Assembly: GCA_964348695.1 (NCBI GenBank)
Contig: CAYGDI010000001.1
Coordinates: 62,001-126,000, forward strand
Length of the DNA: 64,000 nt
Reading direction: 5' to 3'
Source of the DNA: JACPYF01 sp964348695
Lineage (GTDB): Bacteria > Patescibacteriota > Saccharimonadia > Saccharimonadales > Saccharimonadaceae
Under the pieces are notes generated by a model, which was given only the letters and a program-made list of their open reading frames with translations, searched no databases and was not told where the DNA came from. Each line of letters opens with the position of its first letter. Within the stretch, counting starts at the first letter, position 1. This document shows positions 39,610-49,064 of the stretch, one piece after another. A program made the translations under genes and the position numbers.

Positions 39610-41364
39610 ATGAAACTCCATCTTCAATTTTCGAAATATCGCAAGTCGGAACTACTGGCAGTTGCTATGCTTGCTTTTGTTGCCGTGATTGTGCTGAATT
39701 TGTTTTATATACAAATAATTCGTCACGATTATTACAAGAAAAAAGCCTATGAGGAGCAAGTAGCCAAGTTTGTTTTACCTGCCAAGAGAGGGCAGATTTT
39801 TGCAAAAGATGGTCCCGCACTAGTTCCTCTAGTATTAAATGAGCCAGTTTACACTATGTATGTTGATCCACAACAGATGACCGACAAGTCAGAACTGATC
39901 ACTATGGTTTCAAAAATTTCCAAGGAAAAAGTAGTAGGTGAATATAGAGATTTGCTTGATAGTGACAAACTACGATATATAGTTGTGGCGCGCGAGCTCA
40001 ACTATAAAGAGGCTGAGAACATCAAAAAGGCTAATATTGCTGGGGTTGGACTTACAACTGCTGATAGACGAGTTTATCCAGAAGGTGATCTTGCAGCTCA
40101 GGTGCTCGGCTATGTGAACAACGAAGGCAAAGGACAATATGGGCTGGAAGGTGCGTTGAATCGTCGTCTGAAAGGCGTTGATGGGACGTTGCAGGCTGTG
40201 ACTGATGTTCGTAGAATACCTCTTACTGTGAGTGACGACGATATTAGTATCCCAGCACAAGATGGTGAAAATGTTGTTCTATCTATTGACCGTAACATAC
40301 AAGCTTATGCAGAAGACGCCCTGAAGCGTGGGCTTGACCGTGTTCGAGCGACAAAAGGTAGTGTGATTGTCATGAATCCAAACAATGGTCATGTGTTAGC
40401 AATGGCAAACTATCCAACTTACAGCCCAGCACAATATAATAAAGTCGAAGATTATAGTGTTTTTCAAAATGCGATAGTCAGTGAGCCGTACGAAGCAGGT
40501 TCTGTTATTAAAACGCTGACGATGGGAGCAGGCCTTGATAGCGGTGTGGTCAATGTTAATACTACATTTAATAACCGAGGCTACGTCCAGGTAGATGATA
40601 CAAAAATTAGCAACGTAGAAGAGGATCCGGTAAGTGCAAACGCTACAATGACAGATGTGTTGCATTATTCTCTCAATACGGGAGTTGTCTATATTACGCA
40701 ACAGATGGGTGGCGGGAAGATTAACCTGCAAGCTCGCAACAAACTGTACGGCTATTTTCATGATAACTATCGTTTTGGCCAGCTTACTGGGATTGAGCAG
40801 GCTGGTGAAGCAAAGGGCACAATTATAGCTCCTACAGAGGAGCAAGGTAACAATGTACGGTATGCCAATATGGCATTTGGCCAAGGGATGGATGTGACAA
40901 TGGTTCAGACCGCTGGTGCATTTGCTGCAGCAATAAACGGTGGAACGTACTATCAGCCAACTGTTGTAGCGGGTAGTACGACAGATGGTTCATCTACGAA
41001 AATCAGTAAAGCAAAAGTACTAAAAAAGAATGTTATAAAATCTACAACGTCTAGCGATTTACGCAATATGATTGTCCAGGGTAGGCAGCTCGGTGCGCTC
41101 GGCGGTAAAGACAAGCCGGGTTTTGTTGTTGGCGGTAAAACCGGTACTTCGCAGATAATCGATGCGAAAACAGGCAAGTATACTGATGACAATTCGATCG
41201 GTAGCTATCTAGGGTTTGGAGGCAATCAAACGCCACAGTATGTCATAATGGTACAAGTAAAAGACAGTAAAGCTGCTGGTTACGCTGGTACAACGGCTGC
41301 AGGACCAATCTTTGGCGACGTCTCTAACTGGCTGTTAGACTATTTGCAGATCGTACCAAACTAA
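39610..41364 (+). CDS. ftsI: Septal peptidoglycan transpeptidase (FtsI/PBP)
   Basis: 584 residues. N-terminal membrane anchor (about 15-38), a pedestal domain starting VLPAKRGQIFAKDG, and a transpeptidase domain with active-site S298 in AGSVIKTL (SxxK), SLN in YSLNTGVVY and K510 in GGKTGTSQ. Cross-links stem peptides during division, working with FtsW. Starts 27 nt after the ftsL-like gene. Confidence 0.95.
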   Translation: MKLHLQFSKYRKSELLAVAMLAFVAVIVLNLFYIQIIRHDYYKKKAYEEQVAKFVLPAKRGQIFAKDGPALVPLVLNEPVYTMYVDPQQMTDKSELITMVSKISKEKVVGEYRDLLDSDKLRYIVVARELNYKEAENIKKANIAGVGLTTADRRVYPEGDLAAQVLGYVNNEGKGQYGLEGALNRRLKGVDGTLQAVTDVRRIPLTVSDDDISIPAQDGENVVLSIDRNIQAYAEDALKRGLDRVRATKGSVIVMNPNNGHVLAMANYPTYSPAQYNKVEDYSVFQNAIVSEPYEAGSVIKTLTMGAGLDSGVVNVNTTFNNRGYVQVDDTKISNVEEDPVSANATMTDVLHYSLNTGVVYITQQMGGGKINLQARNKLYGYFHDNYRFGQLTGIEQAGEAKGTIIAPTEEQGNNVRYANMAFGQGMDVTMVQTAGAFAAAINGGTYYQPTVVAGSTTDGSSTKISKAKVLKKNVIKSTTSSDLRNMIVQGRQLGALGGKDKPGFVVGGKTGTSQIIDAKTGKYTDDNSIGSYLGFGGNQTPQYVIMVQVKDSKAAGYAGTTAAGPIFGDVSNWLLDYLQIVPN

Positions 41365-41381
41365 ACAAAAGAAAGGCATAT

Positions 41382-42425
41382 ATGGATATATTCACGATTT
41401 CACAACTGACAGTACATCTTACAAAAGCGTTTGGACTAAGTGTTGGGGCGTTTTTGTTGGCAATGACAATGACACCTTTTTACACATTTTTAGCATATCG
41501 CTATCGTTTCTGGAAAGTACAGAGGACAGAAACGACAACAGGTGAGAAATTGCAAATATTCACGAAATTACACGCACATAAATTTAAACGTAATATCCCA
41601 ACTATGGCAGGTTTGATTACAGTATTCTCTATTGCGATCATTACGCTTCTGTTCAATCTAGATCGTCAACAAACATGGCTACCACTTGCTGCTTTGATCG
41701 GCGGTGGAGCAGTAGGGCTTTTGGACGATGTGATAAATTTGCGAGGGCTTGGCGGTGGAGTAAAAGGTCTCCGAGCGCCAATAAAATTTTTAATGATCAC
41801 TGCTGTTGCTGCAGCTGGGGCATGGTTCTTTTATTATAAACTTGGTTATACAAATATTCATGTACCGTTTGTAGATGCTCCATGGGAACTGGGTTGGTTG
41901 ATCATGCCTTTGTTTGTCTTTGCGGTCATATCCACCGGCAATGCAGTCAATATTAGTGATGGACTAGATGGTTTAGCTGGAGGACTTAGTGCGATAGCAT
42001 TTGGCATATTTGGTATCATCGCGATCTTGCAAGGGAACTTTGGTATTGCTGGTTTTTGCTTCACAGTTGTTGGCGCGCTACTGAGCTATATTTGGTTCAA
42101 TATACATCCTGCGAGGTTCTTTATGGGGGATGTTGGTTCGTTTGCTCTAGGGACGAGCTTGGGTGTTGTTGCGATGCTCACTGATACTTTGTTCTTGCTA
42201 CCGATCATCGGTCTTTTGTTTGTTGTTGAGGCGGGGTCAAGTGCTGTACAGATATTTAGTAAGAAAGTTTTCAAGCGCAAGGTATTTATATCAGCTCCGA
42301 TACACCATCATTTCGAAGCAATCGGCTGGCCAGAGACAAAAGTGACAATGAGATTTTGGGTGATTGCCCAGGTGTGTGGGTTTGTAGGTTTGCTTGTTGC
42401 TCTAGCTGGAGGGAGTATTACCTAG
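41382..42425 (+). CDS. mraY: Phospho-N-acetylmuramoyl-pentapeptide-transferase
   Basis: 347 residues, about ten membrane helices. NIPTMAG, LLDDVINL (catalytic Asp pair), the NAVNISDGLDGLAGG loop, FMGDVGSFALG and the PIHHHFE histidine motif are all present. Makes lipid I from UDP-MurNAc-pentapeptide and undecaprenyl phosphate. Confidence 0.96.
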   Translation: MDIFTISQLTVHLTKAFGLSVGAFLLAMTMTPFYTFLAYRYRFWKVQRTETTTGEKLQIFTKLHAHKFKRNIPTMAGLITVFSIAIITLLFNLDRQQTWLPLAALIGGGAVGLLDDVINLRGLGGGVKGLRAPIKFLMITAVAAAGAWFFYYKLGYTNIHVPFVDAPWELGWLIMPLFVFAVISTGNAVNISDGLDGLAGGLSAIAFGIFGIIAILQGNFGIAGFCFTVVGALLSYIWFNIHPARFFMGDVGSFALGTSLGVVAMLTDTLFLLPIIGLLFVVEAGSSAVQIFSKKVFKRKVFISAPIHHHFEAIGWPETKVTMRFWVIAQVCGFVGLLVALAGGSIT

Positions 42426-43703
42426 ATGAACCAACTTCGGGCAGTAGGAGGACTTGTTCGAAGACATCGTCCGGACTACCAGATGATTATTTTTGTTGGT
42501 TTATTGTTGCTACTAGGTTTAATCGTTCTTTATGCTATTAGTCCTGCTCGTACGCAGTTAATCAATGACGGGGGAGCATCGTTAGATCAGGCGCATTTTA
42601 TGCAACGTCAGCTTCTTTATCTAGCTGTTGGGGTAGCTGCGTTTATAGCAGCTGCAAACGTACCTCTGAAATTTTGGCAAAAAATGGCAGGCAAAATACT
42701 TGCTGCATCGCTTGTTGCATGTTTGCTGCTGGCAGTATTTGGGTTTTTTGATGTACCAATTGCGCAGTGTAGTTTGGGTGCGTGTCGATGGTTCAACCTT
42801 GGCTTTATTAATTTTCAGCCAGCTGAACTGGTAAAATTTGGCATGTTGATATATTTGGCAGGATTTATCGGTAGGCGAGTTGAGCAAAAAAAGGTGAATG
42901 ATATACAGGAGACTTTGATACCGCTCGGCATTTTGGTAGGTATTACGACTGTATTCATCATTGGACTACAAAAAGACATGGGTACTGGGCTTGCTTTACT
43001 CGGTATCGTAGGTAGTATGTTGTTTGTAGCAGGAGTAAACAAACGTGTTGCTCTGCTATCTTTTGGAGGTGTTTTGGCAGCGGCGGCGGTGTTTATAGCG
43101 ATTGCTCCTCATAGAATTGCCAGGATCACTACCTTTTTTGGTGAGACTAGTGACCCAGGTGGAGCAGCCTATCATATTACTCAGGCAAAGATTGCGTTGG
43201 GGACAGGAGGTCTGTTTGGCCTTGGGCTAGGCAAAAACGTTCAATCATTTGGCTATTTACCAGAAGCGCCGAATGATTCGATATTCGCTATCATGGGCGA
43301 GGCCTTTGGGTTCGTAGGTCTGCTAGTTATCTTGATTATTTTAGTTGCTTTACTACTCAGAATACTAGCAATTATGGACAGGGTGGAGGATGTTAGACTG
43401 CGTCTAGTTGTAGCTGGTGTATTTGGGTGGCTCGCTACGCACAGCCTGCTGAACATCGGTGCGATGGTTGGAGTTGTGCCATTGACAGGCATTACTCTGC
43501 CGCTGCTGAGCTTTGGGGGCACGAGTCTGTTATTTATTATGTTAGCACTTGGTTTAGTGTTTCATATATCAAGGTATACTGTTCATGGTAAAATAAGAGA
43601 TAACAATGAAACACAAGAAAGTCAAAATACTGGCAGTTGGCGGAGGATCGGGGGGTCACGTCGCGCCAGTAGTAGCGGTTATCAACGCTCTGGCCGTCGA
43701 TGA
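42426..43703 (+). CDS. ftsW: Septal glycan polymerase FtsW
   Basis: 425 residues, SEDS family, ten membrane helices. WFNLGFINFQPAELVKF, LLQKDMGTGLAL-like GLQKDMGTGLALLG, GLGLGKNVQSFGYLPEAPND and LPLLSFGGTSLL are conserved. Polymerises lipid II at the septum with FtsI. Odd: the frame continues 98 nt into murG, giving a basic Ser/Arg/Gly-rich tail of about 33 residues that is encoded by the murG start in another frame. Begins directly after the mraY stop. Confidence 0.93.
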   Translation: MNQLRAVGGLVRRHRPDYQMIIFVGLLLLLGLIVLYAISPARTQLINDGGASLDQAHFMQRQLLYLAVGVAAFIAAANVPLKFWQKMAGKILAASLVACLLLAVFGFFDVPIAQCSLGACRWFNLGFINFQPAELVKFGMLIYLAGFIGRRVEQKKVNDIQETLIPLGILVGITTVFIIGLQKDMGTGLALLGIVGSMLFVAGVNKRVALLSFGGVLAAAAVFIAIAPHRIARITTFFGETSDPGGAAYHITQAKIALGTGGLFGLGLGKNVQSFGYLPEAPNDSIFAIMGEAFGFVGLLVILIILVALLLRILAIMDRVEDVRLRLVVAGVFGWLATHSLLNIGAMVGVVPLTGITLPLLSFGGTSLLFIMLALGLVFHISRYTVHGKIRDNNETQESQNTGSWRRIGGSRRASSSGYQRSGRR

Positions 43704-44766
43704 TTCGGCAGAGATTCGTTTTTGGTGTGATCGCAATTATTTACCTCAATCAAAAGCATTGATGCAGTCTGCTAGTGTGCCTGTAGAGGTATCTTCAATC
43801 TTTGCTGGAAAATTGCGCCGCTATCATGGGGTATCATTGTTACAACGTCTGTTAGATGCGCCTACTGTACTGCACAATATGTTTGATATGTTGTTGGTTG
43901 TGGCGGGATTTTTGCAGAGTTTGATCAGACTTTTGGCCTGGAGACCCGGAGTGATATTTTTAAAAGGTGGTTTTGTTTGTTTGCCTGTCGGTTATGCTGC
44001 GCGGTTACTTAAAATCCCATATGTTATACATGATTCTGACGCTCACCCAGGTTTGACCAACAGGCTACTTGCGCCGTCCGCACAAGCGATCGCCACTGGA
44101 GCTCCGCTGCGTTATTACGACTATCCTAAAACAAAGGCTACCTACACGGGTATTCCAGTTAGCGCAGCTTTCAGGTTATTGCAAAATGAAGAGAAACAAG
44201 ATGCGAAAGAGAGATTTAAGGTAGCAAAAAAGAAGCCTCTAGTGGTAGTTGTTGGGGGTGGGTTGGGGGCAAAGAGAATCAATGACGCGTTGATCAATAT
44301 TGCACCAGAGCTTATAAAACGTAGTAGTGTGGTACATGTCTGTGGTGCGAGGCAGTATACGGAACTTGTTGATAAAGTACCTGCATCGGACGATTATCAG
44401 CTGGTTGCTTTTGTTAGTCAGCATATGGATCAGCTAATTGGGGCAGCTGATGTTGTCGTGTCTAGAGCAGGTGCGAGTGCGATGGCTGAGCTAGCAAGTG
44501 TTGGGGCGAGTGTTATTATCGTGCCAAACAGCCAGCTTGTTGGAGGGCATCAACTAAAAAATGCCGATATCTATGCGCAGGCTGACGCTGCAATCGTGCT
44601 CGATGAGCAAAAGATTCATAGTCGGCCACAGTATTTACTTGAAACGATAGGGGATTTGCTAGACCATCCTGCAAAACGACAAAAACTGAGTAGAAATTTG
44701 TATGATTTTGCCAAACCAAATGCTGCGAAACATGTTGCACAGCTCATCAATAAGGCGATACGATAG
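43606..44766 (+). CDS. murG: UDP-GlcNAc--lipid I GlcNAc transferase
   Basis: 386 residues, somewhat longer than usual (about 355). VGGGSGGHVAPVVAV glycine loop, KGGFVCLPVGYAA, VIHDSDAHPGLTNRLLA, VVVGGGLGAKRIN and the donor-binding SRAGASAMAELASVG then GGHQLKNA. Converts lipid I to lipid II on the inner face. Starts inside ftsW. Confidence 0.95.
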   Translation: MKHKKVKILAVGGGSGGHVAPVVAVINALAVDDSAEIRFWCDRNYLPQSKALMQSASVPVEVSSIFAGKLRRYHGVSLLQRLLDAPTVLHNMFDMLLVVAGFLQSLIRLLAWRPGVIFLKGGFVCLPVGYAARLLKIPYVIHDSDAHPGLTNRLLAPSAQAIATGAPLRYYDYPKTKATYTGIPVSAAFRLLQNEEKQDAKERFKVAKKKPLVVVVGGGLGAKRINDALINIAPELIKRSSVVHVCGARQYTELVDKVPASDDYQLVAFVSQHMDQLIGAADVVVSRAGASAMAELASVGASVIIVPNSQLVGGHQLKNADIYAQADAAIVLDEQKIHSRPQYLLETIGDLLDHPAKRQKLSRNLYDFAKPNAAKHVAQLINKAIR

Positions 44767-45696
44767 ATGTTTGGTAAAAACAAAAAAACAACCAGGAGTC
44801 GTCAGCCTCAATCTTCTGAAATACAAGATGACACAACATTTCGTCGTAGTAGGACTTTGCAAGGTACTACTTCTCCACATGTAAAAGCTGCCAATCAAAA
44901 ACGAGCACTACTCAAATCTGAACGACTCAAAAAACAACAGACTGACCGAAGAAAACGCCATGTTACGACTATTATGGCGTTGACTATTGTGTCAGTGATC
45001 ATAGTTGTGTATGTTTTCGGTCAGTACCAGCGGGGGATTGATGTCGTTTCTATCACCAATCAAGATACAACATCTAGAGTGCCTACAGACAAGTACAGAC
45101 AAGCGGTGAATGACTATTTTAGTGAAATGCCTGCAGAGAGGCTGAGCTTTGCACTTGATCACACCGCACTAGATACTCATATACGTGAGTCCCTACCTGA
45201 AGTCAAACATGTGAAGAGCACTGGTGTGCATGATGGGCAAGGTAGTTTTGAAGTAACTCTTAGAAAGCCTGTTGCAAGCTGGCAATCATCAAACATAAAG
45301 TCATACGTCGACAGTGAAGGAGTTAGTTTCAGTACAAACTACTTTGACCAGCCAAAGGTAACGATAGTCGATAATAGTGGTATTGAATCAGTAAGTGAAC
45401 GAGACGATAGAGGAGTAGTGGTCTCTGAGCGATTTTTGAAGTTTTTAGGACGCTTAATCGCTCTGACTAATAGCTCGGGTATAGGTTCGGTCAAAGACGC
45501 GTCGTTGCCAAAGGACACAACAAGGGAGATAGATGTCAGGATTGAGAACAAGCCTTTTCTCATAAAGACACATATTGATAGAGATCCGGCAGCGACAGTA
45601 GAGGATATAGGTAGAGTCATCAATTATCTTGAAAAGAAAAAGATACAGCCGAGCTATATCGATGTCCGTGTGAACGGACGTGCATACTACAAATAA
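44767..45696 (+). CDS. ftsQ: FtsQ/DivIB-like division protein
   Basis: 309 residues. A long basic, disordered cytoplasmic part (about 1-62), one membrane helix (about 65-90), then an extracellular region with the beta-domain pattern FEVTLRKPVASWQ and VDSEGVSF and a C-terminal domain ending in VRVNGRAYYK. A POTRA-like part is reduced. Layout and position after murG support FtsQ. No ftsA or ftsZ follows. Confidence 0.85.
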   Translation: MFGKNKKTTRSRQPQSSEIQDDTTFRRSRTLQGTTSPHVKAANQKRALLKSERLKKQQTDRRKRHVTTIMALTIVSVIIVVYVFGQYQRGIDVVSITNQDTTSRVPTDKYRQAVNDYFSEMPAERLSFALDHTALDTHIRESLPEVKHVKSTGVHDGQGSFEVTLRKPVASWQSSNIKSYVDSEGVSFSTNYFDQPKVTIVDNSGIESVSERDDRGVVVSERFLKFLGRLIALTNSSGIGSVKDASLPKDTTREIDVRIENKPFLIKTHIDRDPAATVEDIGRVINYLEKKKIQPSYIDVRVNGRAYYK

Positions 45697-45856
45697 CCAC
45701 TCTTCCCTATGTTCTATTTTTGTTCTTTTTAGTATAAGATGACTACAGAAAGTTTACAAAACTATATTAAAATGCTTGTTCAATAAAAAGTCAAATTTTT
45801 TATAAAGGCAAGGGCATAGGGGATAAGCGTAAAATATATCTTAATATATGAAAAGT
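45697..45856. other. A+T-rich gene-free stretch after ftsQ
   Basis: About 160 nt with no coding frame, long A and T runs and no strong hairpin. A clear ftsQ terminator is not visible. Confidence 0.5.
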
Positions 45857-45916
45857 GTGAAAAAGCAAATATCTAAAACCGTGAAAAGTATACTATAATA
45901 CTGATTGTGGAAAAAG
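45857..45916 (+). repeat. Three GTGRAAAAG-type direct repeats
   Basis: GTGAAAAAG (45857-45865), GTGAAAAG (45881-45888) and GTGGAAAAAG (45907-45916), 24-26 bp apart. The last contains TTGTGGAAAA, the reverse of the DnaA-box-like arm before mraZ. They surround the -10 of the candidate RNA. Confidence 0.45.
45894..45899 (+). promoter_or_regulatory. -10 of the 46-kb candidate RNA
   Basis: TATAAT at 45894-45899; no clear -35. Expected start near 45906. Confidence 0.5.
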
Positions 45917-46310
45917 CAAGTACAGCTATCAGAGCAGTGTCAGGATAGTGCTACACTGAGAGAAGTGCTTTCGAGGTAGCCCTGAAGAGCTACGTAGCGC
46001 AAGGAGTAAATAGCATCGTAAAGGACAAAAGTATAGTTTTGGATGGAACTACTACGCTCCGGGTGGTGGTAGTGTAGTATATGTTACACATACTAATATG
46101 TCGTAAAAGATATATTGTGCGACATTACATATATCTATGATTCTTGTATTAGTACTCAACTTTATGACAACCTAACACAAGTATTTGACCTGTTTACTAT
46201 TCGTATATTGTTACATCTACCCTGCCGACTAGTTTGCCTGCTAATAAGGTGTTATTTCGCAAAAACGCATATACGCCTTTTGGGCTGTTTGTTGTGTCAG
46301 GTTTTTTGTT
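45906..46310 (+). ncRNA. Candidate structured non-coding RNA, about 400 nt
   Basis: No coding frame explains this stretch. Pairings seen: GCTAC/GTAGC (45950-45954 with 45976-45980) enclosing CACT-GAGAGA-AGTG; ACTACTAC/GTGGTAGT (46048-46055 with 46066-46073); ATGTCG/CGACAT (46098-46103 with 46120-46125); and a closing 12-nt helix 46169-46180 with 46292-46303 (one mismatch) followed by a T-rich run, which would serve as a terminator. I compared it by eye with RNase P, tmRNA, 6S and SRP RNA and found none of their conserved cores. The size and promoter fit an independent RNA, but part may instead be the 3' region of the converging VirD4-like gene. Confidence 0.5.
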
Positions 46311-46401
46311 TATTTGTTCCTATATTTTTCGTAGCGTGACGAGTATAAAATCATAGCTTTAGTATAATAGCTTGTCTATCAAAGCTACTGCTATCTCACG
46401 C

Positions 46402-48993
46402 TTATTCTGAACTAGATGCATTTTTTACAACATTTGTGTCGGTTGTTGGTTTTTTCTTGCGGTTGCGACTGCGCGATCGTTTTTTCTGTGGATTAGCCTG
46501 ATCGTCCTGGGAGCTGTTGTTCTGGGTCTTTTGAGACATTGTACCTGTCACCCAATTTTTAGCAGGTTGTGGGGTGGGTTCACTCGCCTTCCCTAGGACT
46601 TCTTGTATTTCTTTTTCTATAGATGCTCGGTCACGACTGTATGATTGACGGGAAAGGTGTACAATCTCTGCCGAGTTGTCAGCTTGTATCGGTGGGATAC
46701 TCAGCGTGCGACCACTAAAAGCTGGGGCTTTTTCACCCTTGATAACCATGCTGATGATAAAGTTGCGGTTCGCCATATGTAAGAGATCCTCGGGGTCGAA
46801 CTGCGGTGCAAATGGCTTTGCAAGGATAGGTGCGTCGTCTGCTGAGACACGGAAGGATATCATAGTTCCAACATTGCCAAACACTGCGTCTCGCACAGTA
46901 TCGTCCATCTGTGAGACATATTGGTTGGCAACGGTTAGGTTGAGTCCGTATTTACGAGCCTCAGACAGGATCGTTGCAAAACTATCTGTGGCGAAGTTCT
47001 GGAACTCGTCAACATAGAGGTAGAATGGACGACGGTCTTCAATATTCGGTATGTCGCTGCGGCTCATAGCTGCTAGTTGGATCTTGGTTACTAAAAATGA
47101 TCCCAGGATTGCAGCATTATCCTCGCCTATTAGACCTTTTGATAGGTTGACGATCAGTATTTTACCCTCGTCCATGATCTCACGGATATCAAAGGTACTC
47201 TTTGGTTGACCGATAATATTTCGGATAATAGGATTTGCGGTAAAAGCCCCGACTTTGTTAAGTACTGGCGCTACTGCTTCGGCCTGAAACTTGTCATTCC
47301 AACTATTAAACTCAACATTCCAAAAATTCAGCACCACTGTATCTTCACACTCAGCTAGTACTTTTTTGCGGAATTTTTTGTCTGTGAGCATACGTGTGAT
47401 ATCGAGCATTGTGCTGTCTGGGTAGTCAAGGAGTGCAAGAATAGTATAACGCAGGATATATTCTAGTCGTGGCCCCCAGCTATCCCCGAACATACGTTTA
47501 AGCACTCCTATAATCTCACTGCTGGTATTGCTTTTCATAGACGGGTCATGGACTTCCATCGGGTTAAAGCCTAGCGGAAAAGCTGTATCGGCGGGATTAA
47601 AATAGACTACGTCTTCTAGCCGGCTACTTGGTATAAATCGGAGGTTATTGACTGCAAAGTCACCATGCGGGTCGATGATTGCGTAGCCCTGGTTGTGGTA
47701 CACATCACTCAATGCAAAAAGTTCTAACAGACCAGATTTTCCTGCTCCAGTTTGACCGATAATATAAATATGCCTTCCCCTATCCGACCGTGCTAGTCCG
47801 AATTGGTAGTTTATTCCTCGAAAATTCGTTACACCGAACGCACTAATATCTTGATCAGTTGTGTCATCTCCAGTTAGAATTGGGAGTTTTGCAGGAGGTT
47901 CGGCTGTTTTGGTACTCGCCCATACAATATTAGGTGTTTCGACATTGGTATGAGGCAGGTGGAATACACTGGCAAGCTCTTCGATATTGAGGATATAGCC
48001 ATTGTCTGTGAAATATCGTGCAACATATGCACCAATATCTTCGTGGCGGAAACTACTGTCTGCGAGCCGAAATCCGTTGAGGTTGGTCGAGTTGAATTGT
48101 TTAAATGTACCTACGAGCCCCTGGATTCTTTGTCTAGCAACGACTTGTGATGTGCCAAGGTATGCGATGCGTATCTTTACCTGGTAACCTAGTTTTGTTG
48201 ATTTTTTCTCTATCTCGGAGATACGCGTCTTTTCTCGTTCGCTAACCTCGCGTGAAGCAGGAGCGCTGCCGCCCGTAGCTTCTGGGGGTTTAACAAGCAT
48301 GGTGAGCATTTGGCCTAGGTAGCCCAGGCCACCACCAGTAATACCCCCTATTAATGGGCTGCCATTTTTGACTTGTTGAATATAGCGCGAAGCTTTTTGG
48401 TGCCAATCGTCAGCTACTGGACGTGCCAGTACCTGAATCCATAGCTCTTCATCATCATCTTCGAGCTTCGCGAGAGTTGCTGTAATACCTGCAAGAGGGT
48501 CTACTTCAAAGTTTGTGAAGGTTTTGATCGGTAGCACTTCATTGTCGATCAGTGTCAGTTCTGCAGTGTTGACGACGCTATGGGTAATATGACGTTTGGT
48601 GTAATCATCATCGGCTTCGTGGATTTGTACAGTTGGATATTGGGCGTATATTTGTCCTTCGACAAAATTTCTTAGGTGTCGTGGTGTCCACACATAAAAC
48701 CGTATCATTTTATTGATCGAAGCCATTTCAAAACTGATATGTTCTTGTACTCCCCCGCTCTGTTTTAGCTCCATACGGTCGCGCAAGATACCATGAAGAC
48801 TGGCGAACAATTGTTCGGCAGCCAGTTCTTGTTTGTCGTTGGTACGCGGGATCTCCAGTACCAAAAGCACCGGGTCAACTGATTGAATATGAGTTGCCTT
48901 TTGGTTGTTGCGCCATGTCAAATAAAGTAATAAACCAACAATTGGCATCCAAACATACCATTGTAATAAAAATTCGAAAATTGAGCCCAACAT
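46402..48993 (-). CDS. VirD4/TraG-like type IV secretion ATPase
   Basis: 863 residues. One N-terminal membrane helix (about 10-27), a long partner-binding region, then an AAA+ HerA/VirD4-type ATPase with Walker A IIGQTGAGKSGLLE (about 411-424), AIIDPHGDF, Walker B RPFYLYVDEFQNFA and SEARKYGLNLTVANQY. The C-terminal tail is Ser/Asn/Lys-rich and disordered. Such ATPases feed DNA or protein into type IV secretion channels; Saccharibacteria carry T4SS genes, but no VirB4 or VirB6 gene lies here. GATAAT sits 9 nt before the ATG, with GGAGG further up. Confidence 0.87.
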   Translation of the reverse strand: MLGSIFEFLLQWYVWMPIVGLLLYLTWRNNQKATHIQSVDPVLLVLEIPRTNDKQELAAEQLFASLHGILRDRMELKQSGGVQEHISFEMASINKMIRFYVWTPRHLRNFVEGQIYAQYPTVQIHEADDDYTKRHITHSVVNTAELTLIDNEVLPIKTFTNFEVDPLAGITATLAKLEDDDEELWIQVLARPVADDWHQKASRYIQQVKNGSPLIGGITGGGLGYLGQMLTMLVKPPEATGGSAPASREVSEREKTRISEIEKKSTKLGYQVKIRIAYLGTSQVVARQRIQGLVGTFKQFNSTNLNGFRLADSSFRHEDIGAYVARYFTDNGYILNIEELASVFHLPHTNVETPNIVWASTKTAEPPAKLPILTGDDTTDQDISAFGVTNFRGINYQFGLARSDRGRHIYIIGQTGAGKSGLLELFALSDVYHNQGYAIIDPHGDFAVNNLRFIPSSRLEDVVYFNPADTAFPLGFNPMEVHDPSMKSNTSSEIIGVLKRMFGDSWGPRLEYILRYTILALLDYPDSTMLDITRMLTDKKFRKKVLAECEDTVVLNFWNVEFNSWNDKFQAEAVAPVLNKVGAFTANPIIRNIIGQPKSTFDIREIMDEGKILIVNLSKGLIGEDNAAILGSFLVTKIQLAAMSRSDIPNIEDRRPFYLYVDEFQNFATDSFATILSEARKYGLNLTVANQYVSQMDDTVRDAVFGNVGTMISFRVSADDAPILAKPFAPQFDPEDLLHMANRNFIISMVIKGEKAPAFSGRTLSIPPIQADNSAEIVHLSRQSYSRDRASIEKEIQEVLGKASEPTPQPAKNWVTGTMSQKTQNNSSQDDQANPQKKRSRSRNRKKKPTTDTNVVKNASSSE

Positions 48994-49064
48994 CTATCTT
49001 TTATTATCCTCCAAATCAGGTCTAATCGCAACTGCTTGCTGGTCTGTTAATTGTAGAATAAAGA

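Noticed and set aside
45906..46310. RNase P RNA, tmRNA, 6S or SRP RNA
   Set aside because: The conserved cores (for example GAGGAAAGUC, the tRNA-like ends of tmRNA, or the SRP tip) were not seen on either strand.
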